Positions 36,336 to 44,919 of a stretch of 64,000 bases of DNA are shown piece after piece. The DNA is taken from assembly GCF_000463015.1 (NCBI RefSeq), contig NC_022247.1, forward strand, positions 2,604,001 through 2,668,000, given 5' to 3'. Positions within the stretch are counted from its first letter, which is position 1, and each line of letters starts with the position of its first letter. Made by a program: the position numbers and the translations under genes. Below the pieces are notes generated by a model that had not been told where the DNA came from, made no database searches, and saw only the letters and a program-made list of their open reading frames with translations. Source of the DNA: Variovorax paradoxus B4. Its GTDB lineage: Bacteria; Pseudomonadota; Gammaproteobacteria; Burkholderiales; Burkholderiaceae_C.

Positions 36336-37483
36336 CCGCCGATATAGCTCATTTCGACGCGGCGCGGCGCGGGGTCGCTGGCGTCGTGCTCGCTGCCTTC
36401 GGGGCCGCGAAGCGCGCGCAGTTCGGAATAGCGGTCGGCGCGGCCTTGCCAGATGTGGCCGATGGCGGAGCTGATGTCCTCGTCGGTGGCCGTGCCGCGC
36501 AGCAAGGGACGCAGGTCATGGCCCGCGCTCGCAAAGAGGCAGAGGTAGAGCTTGCCCTCGGTGGACAGGCGCGCGCGGCTGCAGTCGTGGCAGAAGGCCT
36601 GGGTCACGCTGCTGATCACGCCGATTTCCCCGCCGCCATCGGCGTAGGCCCATCGCTGGGCGGTTTCGCCCGGCGCGCTGGGCTCGAGCGGCACCAGCGG
36701 AAACTGGGCGCCGATGCGCGCAATGACCTCGGCCGAGGGCAGCACCTCGTCCATGCGCCAGCCGTTGGTGGCGCCCACGTCCATGTATTCGATGAAACGC
36801 AGCACCGCCTTGCCGCCGTGGTGGTCTCGGAAATAGCGCGCCATCGGCAGGATTTCCTGCTCGTTGGTGCCGCGCTTGACCACCATGTTGACCTTCAAGG
36901 GGCCGAGGCCCGCGGCCAGCGCCGCGTCGATGCCCGCGAGCACGTCGGCCACCGGAAAATCGACGTCGTTCATGTGGCGGAACACCGCATCGTCCAGGCT
37001 GTCGAGGCTCACGGTCACGCGCTGCAGGCCGGCCGTTGCCAGCGCAGCCGCCTTGCGCTGCAGCAGCGAGCCGTTGGTGGTGAGCGTGAGCGCGAGCGGT
37101 TCACCGCCCGGGGTGCGGATTTCGGACAGCTGCTCGATCAGCGCCTCGATGTTCTTGCGCAGCAGCGGCTCGCCGCCGGTGAGGCGGATCTTGCGCACGC
37201 CATGGGCCGCGAACAGGCGGGCGAGCCGGGTCATTTCCTCGAAGCTCAGCAGCGCGCTGTGCGGCAGGTATTGGTAGTCCTTGTCGAACACATCCTTCGG
37301 CATGCAGTAGCTGCAGCGGAAGTTGCAGCGGTCGGTCACGCTGATGCGCAGGTCGGTGAGTGGCCGGCCCAGGCGGTCGAGCAGCCGCCCCGTGGCGGGC
37401 ACGGCGACCTCCGGAACCGCCACGGCAGGGCGCGCGCGGCCGATCTCGGAGAGCGGAATGACGGTTGTGCTTTTGCGGTTCAT
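36332..37483 (-). CDS. moaA: GTP 3',8-cyclase MoaA
   Basis: 383 residues. Radical SAM enzyme making 3',8-cyclo-GTP, the first step of molybdopterin synthesis. The N-terminal cluster is [16 protein letters not shown] (CxxxCxxC); the C-terminal cluster is in [20 protein letters not shown]; the protein ends SYIGG with the flexible GG tail required for partner MoaC chemistry. [14 protein letters not shown] is the SAM-binding GGE motif. The N-terminus (first about 45 residues) is longer than in E. coli. It heads the moaA-mobA-moeA run. Confidence 0.96.
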   Translation of the reverse strand: MNRKSTTVIPLSEIGRARPAVAVPEVAVPATGRLLDRLGRPLTDLRISVTDRCNFRCSYCMPKDVFDKDYQYLPHSALLSFEEMTRLARLFAAHGVRKIRLTGGEPLLRKNIEALIEQLSEIRTPGGEPLALTLTTNGSLLQRKAAALATAGLQRVTVSLDSLDDAVFRHMNDVDFPVADVLAGIDAALAAGLGPLKVNMVVKRGTNEQEILPMARYFRDHHGGKAVLRFIEYMDVGATNGWRMDEVLPSAEVIARIGAQFPLVPLEPSAPGETAQRWAYADGGGEIGVISSVTQAFCHDCSRARLSTEGKLYLCLFASAGHDLRPLLRGTATDEDISSAIGHIWQGRADRYSELRALRGPEGSEHDASDPAPRRVEMSYIGG

Positions 37484-37584
37484 GGGGCAATGGGCAATTT
37501 ACTCCATCGGGCATGGGTCGACCCGAAAAGGGCTACTCCTCATCGAGTGCTGCCCGGAACCTGGCCTTGCACGCGGCGAGGGCC

Positions 37585-39018
37585 TCAGCCGTGCTTGATG
37601 GCCACGGTCTTGAGCGTGGTGAAGCCGTACAGCGCCTCGAAACCCTTTTCGCGTCCGTAGCCCGACGACTTGACGCCGCCGAACGGCAGTTCCACGCCGC
37701 CGCCGGCGCCGTAGTTGTTGATGAACACCTGGCCGCTGCGCACCCGCTTGGCCATGCGGAACTGGCGCGCGCCATCGGCCGTCCACACGCCGGCGACGAG
37801 GCCGAACTGCGTGGCATTGGCGAGCGCCACGGCCTCGTCCTCGTCGGCGAACTGCATCGCGGCGAGCACCGGGCCGAACACCTCTTCCTGCGCCAGGCGG
37901 TGGTTCACCGGCACGTCGCGCAGCAGGGTGGGGGCCTGGTAGAAGCCGGTTTCGGGCGCTTCGTCGACCACGATGCCGTGGGCCACCATCGGGATGCCCG
38001 CCACCTGGGCGTCGCTCAGGAAATCCCACACGCGCTGCTGCTGCGTCTGGCGGATGAGCGGGCCGACGTCCAGGTCCATGGCCGCGGGGCCGACGCGCAG
38101 GGCCTCGAAGGCACGGCCGAGGCGTCCGAGCAGCGGCTCGTAGATGCCGCGCTGGATCAGCACGCGCGAGCCGGCCGAGCAGGTCTGGCCAGCGTTCTGC
38201 ACGATGGCGTTGATGATCACCGGAATGGCCGCGTCGAGGTCGGCGTCGGCAAAGATGATCTGCGGGCTCTTGCCGCCGAGCTCGAGCGTGACCGGGCAAT
38301 GCCGCTCCGCCGCCACCTGCTGGATCAGCGTGCCGATCTTCGGGCTGCCGGTGAAGCTGATGTGGTCGATGCCTTCGTGCCGCGCAAGCGCGTCGCCCAC
38401 TTCATGGCCGTAGCCCGTCACGATGTTGAGCGCGCCGGCCGGAAAGCCGACTTCGGCCGCCAACTGCGCCACACGGATCAGCGAGAGGCAGGCGTCTTCG
38501 GCCGGCTTCACCACGCACACGTTGCCGGCGGCCAGGGCACCGCCCACGCTGCGCCCGAAGATCTGCATCGGGTAATTCCACGGAATGATGTGGCCCGTGA
38601 CGCCGTGCGGTTCGCGCCAGGTGAAGACGCTGTAGCCGTCCTGGTAGGGAATGGTCTCGCCGTGCAGCTTGTCGCAGGCGCCGGCGTAGAACTCGAAATA
38701 GCGCACCAGCGCGAGCGCGTCGGCGCGGGCCTGCTTCACGGGCTTGCCGCAGTCGCGCTGCTCGATGAGCGCGAGTTCGTCGACGTGCTCGGCAATCTTC
38801 TGCGAGAGCTTGTAGAGCAGTCGGCCGCGGTCGGCCGCGCTCACCTTGTGCCAGACGCCCTCGAAGCAGTCGCGCGCCGCGCGCACGGCGGAGTCGATGT
38901 CGGCCGCATTGCTGCGCTGGATTTCGTCGAAAGGCTGGCCGTCGGAGGGATCGAGCACCTGCAGGGTGCGGCCGGAGGATGACGGGACGTCGGCGTTGGC
39001 GATGAAGTTGAGTTGCAT
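37585..39018 (-). CDS. NAD(P)-dependent aldehyde dehydrogenase
   Basis: 477 residues. Catalytic Cys is in NAGQTCSAGSRVLIQ and the general-base Glu in PVTLELGGKSPQII; the NAD site is ISFTGSPKIGTLI. The overall look is betaine-aldehyde/gamma-aminobutyraldehyde dehydrogenase-like, but the aldehyde cannot be fixed. I chose MQLNFIANADVPSSSG at 39018; the frame extends 15 codons upstream without family resemblance. It stands alone, with about 100 bases free on the moaA side, in which I see no gene. Confidence 0.9.
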   Translation of the reverse strand: MQLNFIANADVPSSSGRTLQVLDPSDGQPFDEIQRSNAADIDSAVRAARDCFEGVWHKVSAADRGRLLYKLSQKIAEHVDELALIEQRDCGKPVKQARADALALVRYFEFYAGACDKLHGETIPYQDGYSVFTWREPHGVTGHIIPWNYPMQIFGRSVGGALAAGNVCVVKPAEDACLSLIRVAQLAAEVGFPAGALNIVTGYGHEVGDALARHEGIDHISFTGSPKIGTLIQQVAAERHCPVTLELGGKSPQIIFADADLDAAIPVIINAIVQNAGQTCSAGSRVLIQRGIYEPLLGRLGRAFEALRVGPAAMDLDVGPLIRQTQQQRVWDFLSDAQVAGIPMVAHGIVVDEAPETGFYQAPTLLRDVPVNHRLAQEEVFGPVLAAMQFADEDEAVALANATQFGLVAGVWTADGARQFRMAKRVRSGQVFINNYGAGGGVELPFGGVKSSGYGREKGFEALYGFTTLKTVAIKHG

Positions 39019-39066
39019 GGGACGGGATTTTGCGCGAAGCCGGGCAACCCCGCCGCCGCGCACTTT

Positions 39067-39621
39067 CTACTTGGGTGAACCCGGCCGTGGCAGGGCCCGA
39101 ACCGCGTTGAGCATGCGCTCCACGTGCTTGTCGGGATTCAGGTTCTGGTAGTAATAGGCCACCTTGCCGTTCGGCGCAATCACGTAGGACAGGCGGTTGG
39201 CGAAGTCGGGCCGGGTCTGCATCAGGGCGTCGAAACCGTTGATCACGGACTTCGACTCGTCCGAGGCCACGGGAAACCGGCTCTGGCAGGATTTGACCGA
39301 AAACTTCGAGAGCGTGTTGATGTCGTCGGCCGACACGCCGATGACGGTGGCGCCGAGCGCGGCAAACTGGTCGATGGCTTCGGCGAAGGCATGCGCTTCG
39401 ATCGAACAGTCGCTGGAGTCGGCCGCCGGAAAGAAGTACACCACTACCGGCCCCTTGGCCAAGGCATCCGCCAGCGAATAGCGAAAAGTCTTGCCGCCCA
39501 ACGCGGCGGTGGCGATGAACTTGGGTACCGGGTCGCCGATGTCCAGGGCGGCCCAGGCGGGGAGTGCCAGCCCGGCTGCGACCGACATCAGTGCGATGCG
39601 TGAGAGGATCGGTCTTGCCAT
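39067..39621 (-). CDS. Exported peroxiredoxin (AhpC/TSA, Bcp-like)
   Basis: 184 residues. A Sec signal (MARPILSRIALMSVAAGLAL, cleavage likely after AWA) places it in the periplasm, unusual for Bcp-like proteins which are mostly cytoplasmic. The peroxidatic Cys is in YFFPAADSSDCSIEAHAF; the usual T in PxxxTxxC is Ser here. A second Cys lies in SVKSCQSRF and could resolve the disulfide. It would reduce hydrogen peroxide or organic peroxides with a thiol donor. Close to the ALDH gene, divergent from the cls-like gene. Confidence 0.85.
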   Translation of the reverse strand: MARPILSRIALMSVAAGLALPAWAALDIGDPVPKFIATAALGGKTFRYSLADALAKGPVVVYFFPAADSSDCSIEAHAFAEAIDQFAALGATVIGVSADDINTLSKFSVKSCQSRFPVASDESKSVINGFDALMQTRPDFANRLSYVIAPNGKVAYYYQNLNPDKHVERMLNAVRALPRPGSPK

Positions 39622-39665
39622 GGTGTAACTCCGAGCAGGTGTGAAACGAATTCTAGGATGCCATC

Positions 39666-41240
39666 ATGAACCCCTTGACCCGACTTCTGCGGATCTGTCT
39701 TGCCGGCGCCATCGCCGCGGCGCTGGCGGCCTGCGGCTCGCTGCCGCCGGCGCGCGAGCGGGCGGCGGTGAATGCCGCCGCGGCCGATCCGTCCACCACG
39801 CTGGCAAGGATCGCAGCCGCCTCGACGCCGCCCGGCGAGCACTCGGGCTTCAGACTGATGCCGCTCGGCGTGTATTCGCTGGATGCGCGCGTCCAGCTCG
39901 CAGAGCGTGCCCAGCGCTCGTTGGCGGTTCAGTACTACCAGTTCGAGAACGACGCCACCGGACGCCTCCTGATGCGTGCGCTGCGCGAGGCGGCCGCGCG
40001 CGGCGTGCAGGTACGGCTGCTGGTGGACGATCTCTACACCGTCAAAAGCCAGCAGCTGCTGCTGGCGCTTTCCGCAACGCCCAACGTGGACGTGCGGCTG
40101 TTCAATCCGTTCTGCTGCGGGCGCAACGGTTTTCTCTCGCGCTTCGCGGCTTCGCCGCACGAGATCGGGCGACTCAACCACCGCATGCACAACAAGCTCT
40201 TCATCGCCGACGGCGTCATGGCGGTGGTGGGCGGCCGCAACATCGCCGACGAGTATTTCGTGCTGAGCGAGGCGCAGAACTTCATCGACATGGACGCGCT
40301 GGTGGTGGGCAAGGTGCTGCCGCAGCTGGAGTCGATCTTCGATGCCTACTGGAACAGCGAGCAGGTCTGGCCCGTGGCCGACATCGTCCGCGGAGAGGGC
40401 GGCCGCACGCCCACGGGCGCCGACTTCGACGCCTGGATCGGCATGGCGGCGGCGCCGCCGAAGATCGTGCTTCCGCCGTCGGACGTCCTGGGCTACGGGC
40501 CGATCGCGGAAGAACTCGACGGCGGCCGCATGGGGTTGCTGTGGGGCGAGGCCCGCGCCATTGCCGATCCGCCCACCAAGCCCACCACGATGACCGAGGA
40601 CGAGGCCATTGCCACCAGCGTGACGATGAAGGTCTGGACGCTGCTGATGGACGCCAAGTTCGAGGTCGACCTGACCTCTCCCTACCTGGTGCCGGGCGAG
40701 CGCGGCATGGCGGCGTTCGAGGACCTGGCCAAGCGCAAGGTCAAGCTCACCCTGCTGACCAATTCGCTGGCCGCCAACGACGAACCGCTGGTGCACACCG
40801 GCTATGCGCGCTACCGCGAGCGGCTGCTCAGGAGCGGCGCCGACCTGTACGAGCTAAGCCCGCAGCGCACCACCGCGGGCGAGCGCTTCGGCATGTTCGG
40901 CAAATCGCTGGGGCGGCTGCACTCCAAGACCGCGGCCATCGACAAGACGCGCATCTTCATCGGCTCGATGAACCTCGATCCGCGCTCGGCGAGCCAGAAC
41001 ACCGAGATGGGCGTGGTGGTCGACAGCCCCCAGCTGGCGCGCGAGATGCTGCGCGTCATCAACATCAGCAAGCTGCAGAACTCGTACCGCCTGCGCATTG
41101 CCAAGGACACCGGCACGCTGCAGTGGCTCACGACCGATGGCGAAAAGGAAGTCATCCTCACGTCGGAGCCGGAATCGAGCTTCTTCCAGCGGCTCCACAA
41201 CCTGATCATTGCGCCTCTGGTTCCCGAAATGCTGCTGTAG
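39666..41240 (+). CDS. Phospholipase D/cardiolipin synthase-like lipoprotein (ClsC-like)
   Basis: 524 residues with two HKD (HxKxxxxD) motifs: HRMHNKLFIADGVMAVVGGR in the first half and RLHSKTAAIDKTRIFIGSMN in the second. The N-terminus MNPLTRLLRICLAGAIAAAL followed by AACGSL is a lipoprotein signal with lipobox cysteine. The family transfers phosphatidyl groups, for example phosphatidylethanolamine plus phosphatidylglycerol to cardiolipin in ClsC. It is 9 bases upstream of a desaturase-family gene and heads the lipid cluster 39666-45802. Confidence 0.87.
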   Translation: MNPLTRLLRICLAGAIAAALAACGSLPPARERAAVNAAAADPSTTLARIAAASTPPGEHSGFRLMPLGVYSLDARVQLAERAQRSLAVQYYQFENDATGRLLMRALREAAARGVQVRLLVDDLYTVKSQQLLLALSATPNVDVRLFNPFCCGRNGFLSRFAASPHEIGRLNHRMHNKLFIADGVMAVVGGRNIADEYFVLSEAQNFIDMDALVVGKVLPQLESIFDAYWNSEQVWPVADIVRGEGGRTPTGADFDAWIGMAAAPPKIVLPPSDVLGYGPIAEELDGGRMGLLWGEARAIADPPTKPTTMTEDEAIATSVTMKVWTLLMDAKFEVDLTSPYLVPGERGMAAFEDLAKRKVKLTLLTNSLAANDEPLVHTGYARYRERLLRSGADLYELSPQRTTAGERFGMFGKSLGRLHSKTAAIDKTRIFIGSMNLDPRSASQNTEMGVVVDSPQLAREMLRVINISKLQNSYRLRIAKDTGTLQWLTTDGEKEVILTSEPESSFFQRLHNLIIAPLVPEMLL

Positions 41241-41249
41241 CCTCGGGGG

Positions 41250-42038
41250 ATGGCGCAAAGCTTCATTTCGTTGTCGGCCCTGCAGGTGATGTTCTGGGGG
41301 CTGATCTTTTTCGGCGGCATCTATCTGGGGTTCGGTGCTCTCAACTGGCTGTCGACCCGGCGGGTGCTGCCGGCGCTCGGCATCGGGCGCATGCTCGACC
41401 CCCGGCCGCTGCAGCCGGGGCAGCTGCGCCGCGAAATGGCGCAGTCGGGCGTGTCGGTGCTCGTGTTCGGGCTGGGCATGGTGTTTCCGTGGGGCTTGCT
41501 TCAGCTGGGTTGGGCGCGGCTCGATGCCGACGCGGGATGGCGCCAGATCGCAATCGAAGTCCTGGTGCTCGCGATCTGGAACGACGTTCATTTCTGGCTC
41601 AACCATCGCCTGCTGCACACGCGCTGGCTGCGGCGCTTTCACGGGCCGCATCACCGCTCGGTCGTGACCACGCCATGGGCCACGTACAGCTTTCATCCGG
41701 TCGAGGCGGCCATGCTCGGCAACGTGATCCTGCTGCCGATGCTGCTGCACGACTTCAGCATCTGGTCGCTCGCGTCGGTGCCGCTGTTCAGCCTGTTCTT
41801 CAACAGCATCGGGCATTCGAACTACGACTTCTTTCCCGGGGTACCGTACAGCCACTGGTTTGCCGCGAGCCGCCGGCACCATTTGCACCACGCCTGCCAC
41901 AGCGGCAACTACGGCTTCCAGTTCACTTTCATGGACCGGTTGTTCGACACGCGCATTGCCGCCGATGCGGCCGAGCCGCAGTTCCTGGCCTTCCGCGAGA
42001 AGCAGCAACGCCGACGGCAGCATGGCACGCCGGCCTGA
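41250..42038 (+). CDS. Sterol desaturase/fatty acid hydroxylase superfamily protein
   Basis: 262 residues with several hydrophobic helices. The diiron histidine clusters are complete: HFWLNHRLLHTRWLRRFHGP followed directly by HHRS, then IGHSNYDFF, and RRHHLHHACHSGNYGF. Members hydroxylate or desaturate sterols, carotenoids, fatty acids or ether lipids. The substrate is unknown; bacterial members near lipid genes often act on acyl chains. Overlaps the next gene by 17 bases. Confidence 0.87.
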   Translation: MAQSFISLSALQVMFWGLIFFGGIYLGFGALNWLSTRRVLPALGIGRMLDPRPLQPGQLRREMAQSGVSVLVFGLGMVFPWGLLQLGWARLDADAGWRQIAIEVLVLAIWNDVHFWLNHRLLHTRWLRRFHGPHHRSVVTTPWATYSFHPVEAAMLGNVILLPMLLHDFSIWSLASVPLFSLFFNSIGHSNYDFFPGVPYSHWFAASRRHHLHHACHSGNYGFQFTFMDRLFDTRIAADAAEPQFLAFREKQQRRRQHGTPA

Positions 42039-42972
42039 CGCGCCGCGCCGGCCGGCACGCCTTCGCCACTGGCGCGACTGGCAGAGCCTTGCCTATCTGG
42101 CGGCGCTTCCGGCGCTGGCAGGATGGCAGTGGGTGCATGGCTTTGCCGTGCTGCTCTATGCGCCGATGTTGTTCCTGACGCTTGGCGTGGGCGTGATCCA
42201 CCACAACCACGTGCATTTGCGCATCTGGCGCGGGCGGCGCATGAACCGGTTCACCGACTTCTGGATCACGCTGCTGCAGGGGCATCCGACCTTCGTCTTC
42301 TGGCCGGCGCACGTGGCCAACCACCACCGCCACCGGCATGGGCCGCGGGATGTGGCGCGCACCTACCGCTTCGGCGGCGACACCAACCATCTGCGGGGCT
42401 ACCTGCTGCATCCGTTCCAGGCCGTGTGGGTGCTGGTGCCGGTGTTCTTCGGCTGGCTCGGCCGGCTTCGCAGGCACTGGCCGGGGCCCTGGCGCTACTG
42501 CATGGCGCAGTACGCGCTGTGGCTCGGCAGCTGGAGCGCGCTGCTGCTGCTCGACTGGCGCAAGGCCCTGCTGTTCGTGATCGTGCCGCAGCTGCACGGA
42601 CTGCATTGGCTGCTGGCGACCAACTATCTGCAGCATGCGCATGCCGATGGACGCCGGCCCGGGCCAGGCGCGGAGGCGCGGCGCGATACCGCAAGTACCC
42701 GCCTGAACTACGCGCGCAATTTCGAGGGGCTGGTGAACCCCTTGCTGTTCAACATCGGCCTGCACACCGCACATCACGAGAACCCGCATGTCCACTGGTC
42801 CGAGCTCGCGCAATTGCACCGCACGCGCTACCGCGCGCAGGTCGCCCCCGGGCTCAACGAGCAGGGACTGGTGCCCTACATGGTTCGCGTGTTCGTGCTG
42901 GGAGCGCTGTGGCCGCGTTTTCGCAGCCGTTCGCTGATGCCGCCCGTGCCGCCCGAGTCTTCAACCCACTGA
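42022..42972 (+). CDS. Membrane fatty acid desaturase family protein
   Basis: 316 residues. Histidine boxes typical of acyl desaturases: HHNHVHLRIW (about residue 61), HVANHHRHRH, and HTAHHENPHVHW near residue 255. Four or more hydrophobic segments separate them. The N-terminus is very basic (MARRPDAPRRPARLRHWRDW). I chose the ATG at 42022, inside the previous gene, because the open frame further up would run across it completely. Ends 3 bases before the ketosynthase fusion, so tightly coupled with it. Confidence 0.85.
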   Translation: MARRPDAPRRPARLRHWRDWQSLAYLAALPALAGWQWVHGFAVLLYAPMLFLTLGVGVIHHNHVHLRIWRGRRMNRFTDFWITLLQGHPTFVFWPAHVANHHRHRHGPRDVARTYRFGGDTNHLRGYLLHPFQAVWVLVPVFFGWLGRLRRHWPGPWRYCMAQYALWLGSWSALLLLDWRKALLFVIVPQLHGLHWLLATNYLQHAHADGRRPGPGAEARRDTASTRLNYARNFEGLVNPLLFNIGLHTAHHENPHVHWSELAQLHRTRYRAQVAPGLNEQGLVPYMVRVFVLGALWPRFRSRSLMPPVPPESSTH

Positions 42973-42975
42973 ACC

Positions 42976-44919
42976 ATGCCCGTCCCATTCCAACGCGTCT
43001 ACATCGAGAGCGCCGGCTACTTCATGCCCGGCGAGCCCATTCCCAACGAGCGCATGGACGCCTACATTGCGCCGCTCAACCGGATGTCGGAGCGCATCAA
43101 GCGGCGCATCCTGGCCGAGAACGGCATCCTCACGCGGCACTATGCGATCGACGAGGAGGGCGTGACGCGCCACACCAATACGCAATTGGCGGCAGGCGCG
43201 ATCCGCGACTGCCTGCGGCGCGGCGGTGCCGAGCTGTCGCGGGTGTCGCTGCTGGCCAGCGGCTCTTCGGGCGGCGACACGCTGATGCCCGGTTTCGCCA
43301 ACATGATCCAGGGCGAGCTGGCGGCGCCGCCCATGGAAACGCTGTCGGTGCACGGCATCTGCGCCGCGGGCGTGTCGGCCATCCAGTCGGCCGCGCAGGG
43401 CATCGAGCTGGGTGCGCACCGCAGCGCGCTCGCGGTGGCCAGCGAGATGCCGTCGCGGCTTTTCAAGCGCTCGCGCTTCGCGGCACGCGGCTACGAAACC
43501 GATTTCGATTCGCACTTCCTGCGCTGGATGCTCTCCGACGGCGCGGGCGCGCTGCTGCTGTCCGACGGCACGCCCGCGCTGGCCGGCAGCCCCGGGCTGC
43601 GCCTGCGGCTGAAGTGGGTGCATCAGCGTGCATTCTCGGGGGACTACCCGGTCTGCATGCAGCTGGGCCTGACCGAAGACCGCGCGCGCGGCCATCTCGA
43701 TTTCGGTTCGTGGGCCGAGGCGGAGGTGGCGGGTGCCCTGTCGCTGCGGCAGGACATACGCCTGCTGCCGCACCTGTTCGACATCGGCATTCATGAATAC
43801 GCAACGCTGGTGCAGGGCGGATGGCTCGATCCGAAGCGGGTCGATCACTTCCTGTGCCACTACTCGTCGGAGAAATTCATTCCCGTGGTCGAGGACCTGA
43901 TGGCCAAGGCCGACCTGGCCATTCCGCGCGAGCGCTGGTGGAGCAACCTGGCCTGGCGCGGCAATACGGGGGCCGCGTCGATCCTGATCATGCTGTCGGA
44001 GTTCCTGCACACCAAAGCGCTGAAGCCCGGGGAACAGATCTTCTGCTATGTGCCGGAATCGGGGCGCTTCATGGCCGCCTACATGCTGCTGGAGGTCGAG
44101 TCTGCCGAGGCGCCCGCTCGGGCGATGGGCGGTCCGCGCGTGACGGCCGAAGCGGCCCTGGACGACGAAGCCGCGATTGCGCCGCCGCATGATCCGGCCG
44201 CCGCGCCCGAAGGCCTTGGCGCGCTCCTGACCGAACTGGCCGGCATCTGGCACGACTACCGCTCGCGCGCCTGGCGCACGCCGCTGATCCGCCAGATCCG
44301 CGAGCGCCGCCTTGCCTTGCCCGACTACCTGAACTGGATGGAGCAGTGGATCCCGCAAGTGCGCGAAGGCAGCCGCTGGATGCGCGAAGGCGCCGCTTCG
44401 CTGACCGGGCCGTACCAGGCGCTGGCCGCGCTGATCGACGTGCATGCGGGCGAGGAGCAGGACGACTTCAACATCCTCTTCAGCGACTATCGGAAAGCCG
44501 GTGGCACCGTGGCGCGGATCGACGATCTGCGCCGCAACCCCGGCGGAGAGGCGCTCAACGCCTACCTGCATAGCCTGGCCGCCACACGCAACCCGATCGG
44601 CCTGCTGGGTGCGATCTACATCATCGAGGGCACGGGCCAGCGCATCGTTCCCGCGCTGCTGCCGCTGATCAAGGCCGGCCTGAGGCTGCCGCCCGACGCC
44701 TTCCGCTTTCTCGAGTACCACGGCCACAACGACGAGAACCACCTGAACCGCTGGCTTGCCGCGGTCGAGATGGTGATGGCCGTGGAAGGCGGCGAGGGCG
44801 CCGGAGGCCAGGGCCGGGCGGCCCGCCAGATCATCGACACGGCGCGCCATACGGCCGCGCTGTACCTGATGCAGTTTCAGCACATCACGGAGCGAATGCC
44901 ACATGAGCCGAACGCCTGA
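42976..44919 (+). CDS. Fusion of KAS III-like ketosynthase with haem-oxygenase-like diiron oxidase domain
   Basis: 647 residues in two parts. Residues 1-375 form a thiolase-fold ketosynthase of the KAS III group: nucleophile Cys129 in SVHGICAAGVSAIQ, His295 in DHFLCHYSSEKF and Asn330 in WRGNTGAASI, a complete Cys-His-Asn triad. After an Ala/Pro-rich linker (about 376-412) residues 415-640 resemble the haem-oxygenase-like diiron oxidase (HDO) fold: candidate ligands His490, Glu493/494, Glu551 in YIIEGTGQR, and H582-x3-D586-x2-H589 in YHGHNDENHLNRW, the same pattern as in CADD/UndA-type enzymes. This pairing suggests that an acyl chain made or bound by the first domain is oxidised by the second. 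The start MPVPFQRVYIESAGYFMPGE is typical of KAS III. The next gene starts inside its 3' end. Confidence 0.85.
   Translation: MPVPFQRVYIESAGYFMPGEPIPNERMDAYIAPLNRMSERIKRRILAENGILTRHYAIDEEGVTRHTNTQLAAGAIRDCLRRGGAELSRVSLLASGSSGGDTLMPGFANMIQGELAAPPMETLSVHGICAAGVSAIQSAAQGIELGAHRSALAVASEMPSRLFKRSRFAARGYETDFDSHFLRWMLSDGAGALLLSDGTPALAGSPGLRLRLKWVHQRAFSGDYPVCMQLGLTEDRARGHLDFGSWAEAEVAGALSLRQDIRLLPHLFDIGIHEYATLVQGGWLDPKRVDHFLCHYSSEKFIPVVEDLMAKADLAIPRERWWSNLAWRGNTGAASILIMLSEFLHTKALKPGEQIFCYVPESGRFMAAYMLLEVESAEAPARAMGGPRVTAEAALDDEAAIAPPHDPAAAPEGLGALLTELAGIWHDYRSRAWRTPLIRQIRERRLALPDYLNWMEQWIPQVREGSRWMREGAASLTGPYQALAALIDVHAGEEQDDFNILFSDYRKAGGTVARIDDLRRNPGGEALNAYLHSLAATRNPIGLLGAIYIIEGTGQRIVPALLPLIKAGLRLPPDAFRFLEYHGHNDENHLNRWLAAVEMVMAVEGGEGAGGQGRAARQIIDTARHTAALYLMQFQHITERMPHEPNA

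Noticed and set aside
36320..37660. A 446-codon plus-strand frame opposite moaA
   Set aside because: Shadow frame; MoaA clusters are clear on the minus strand.
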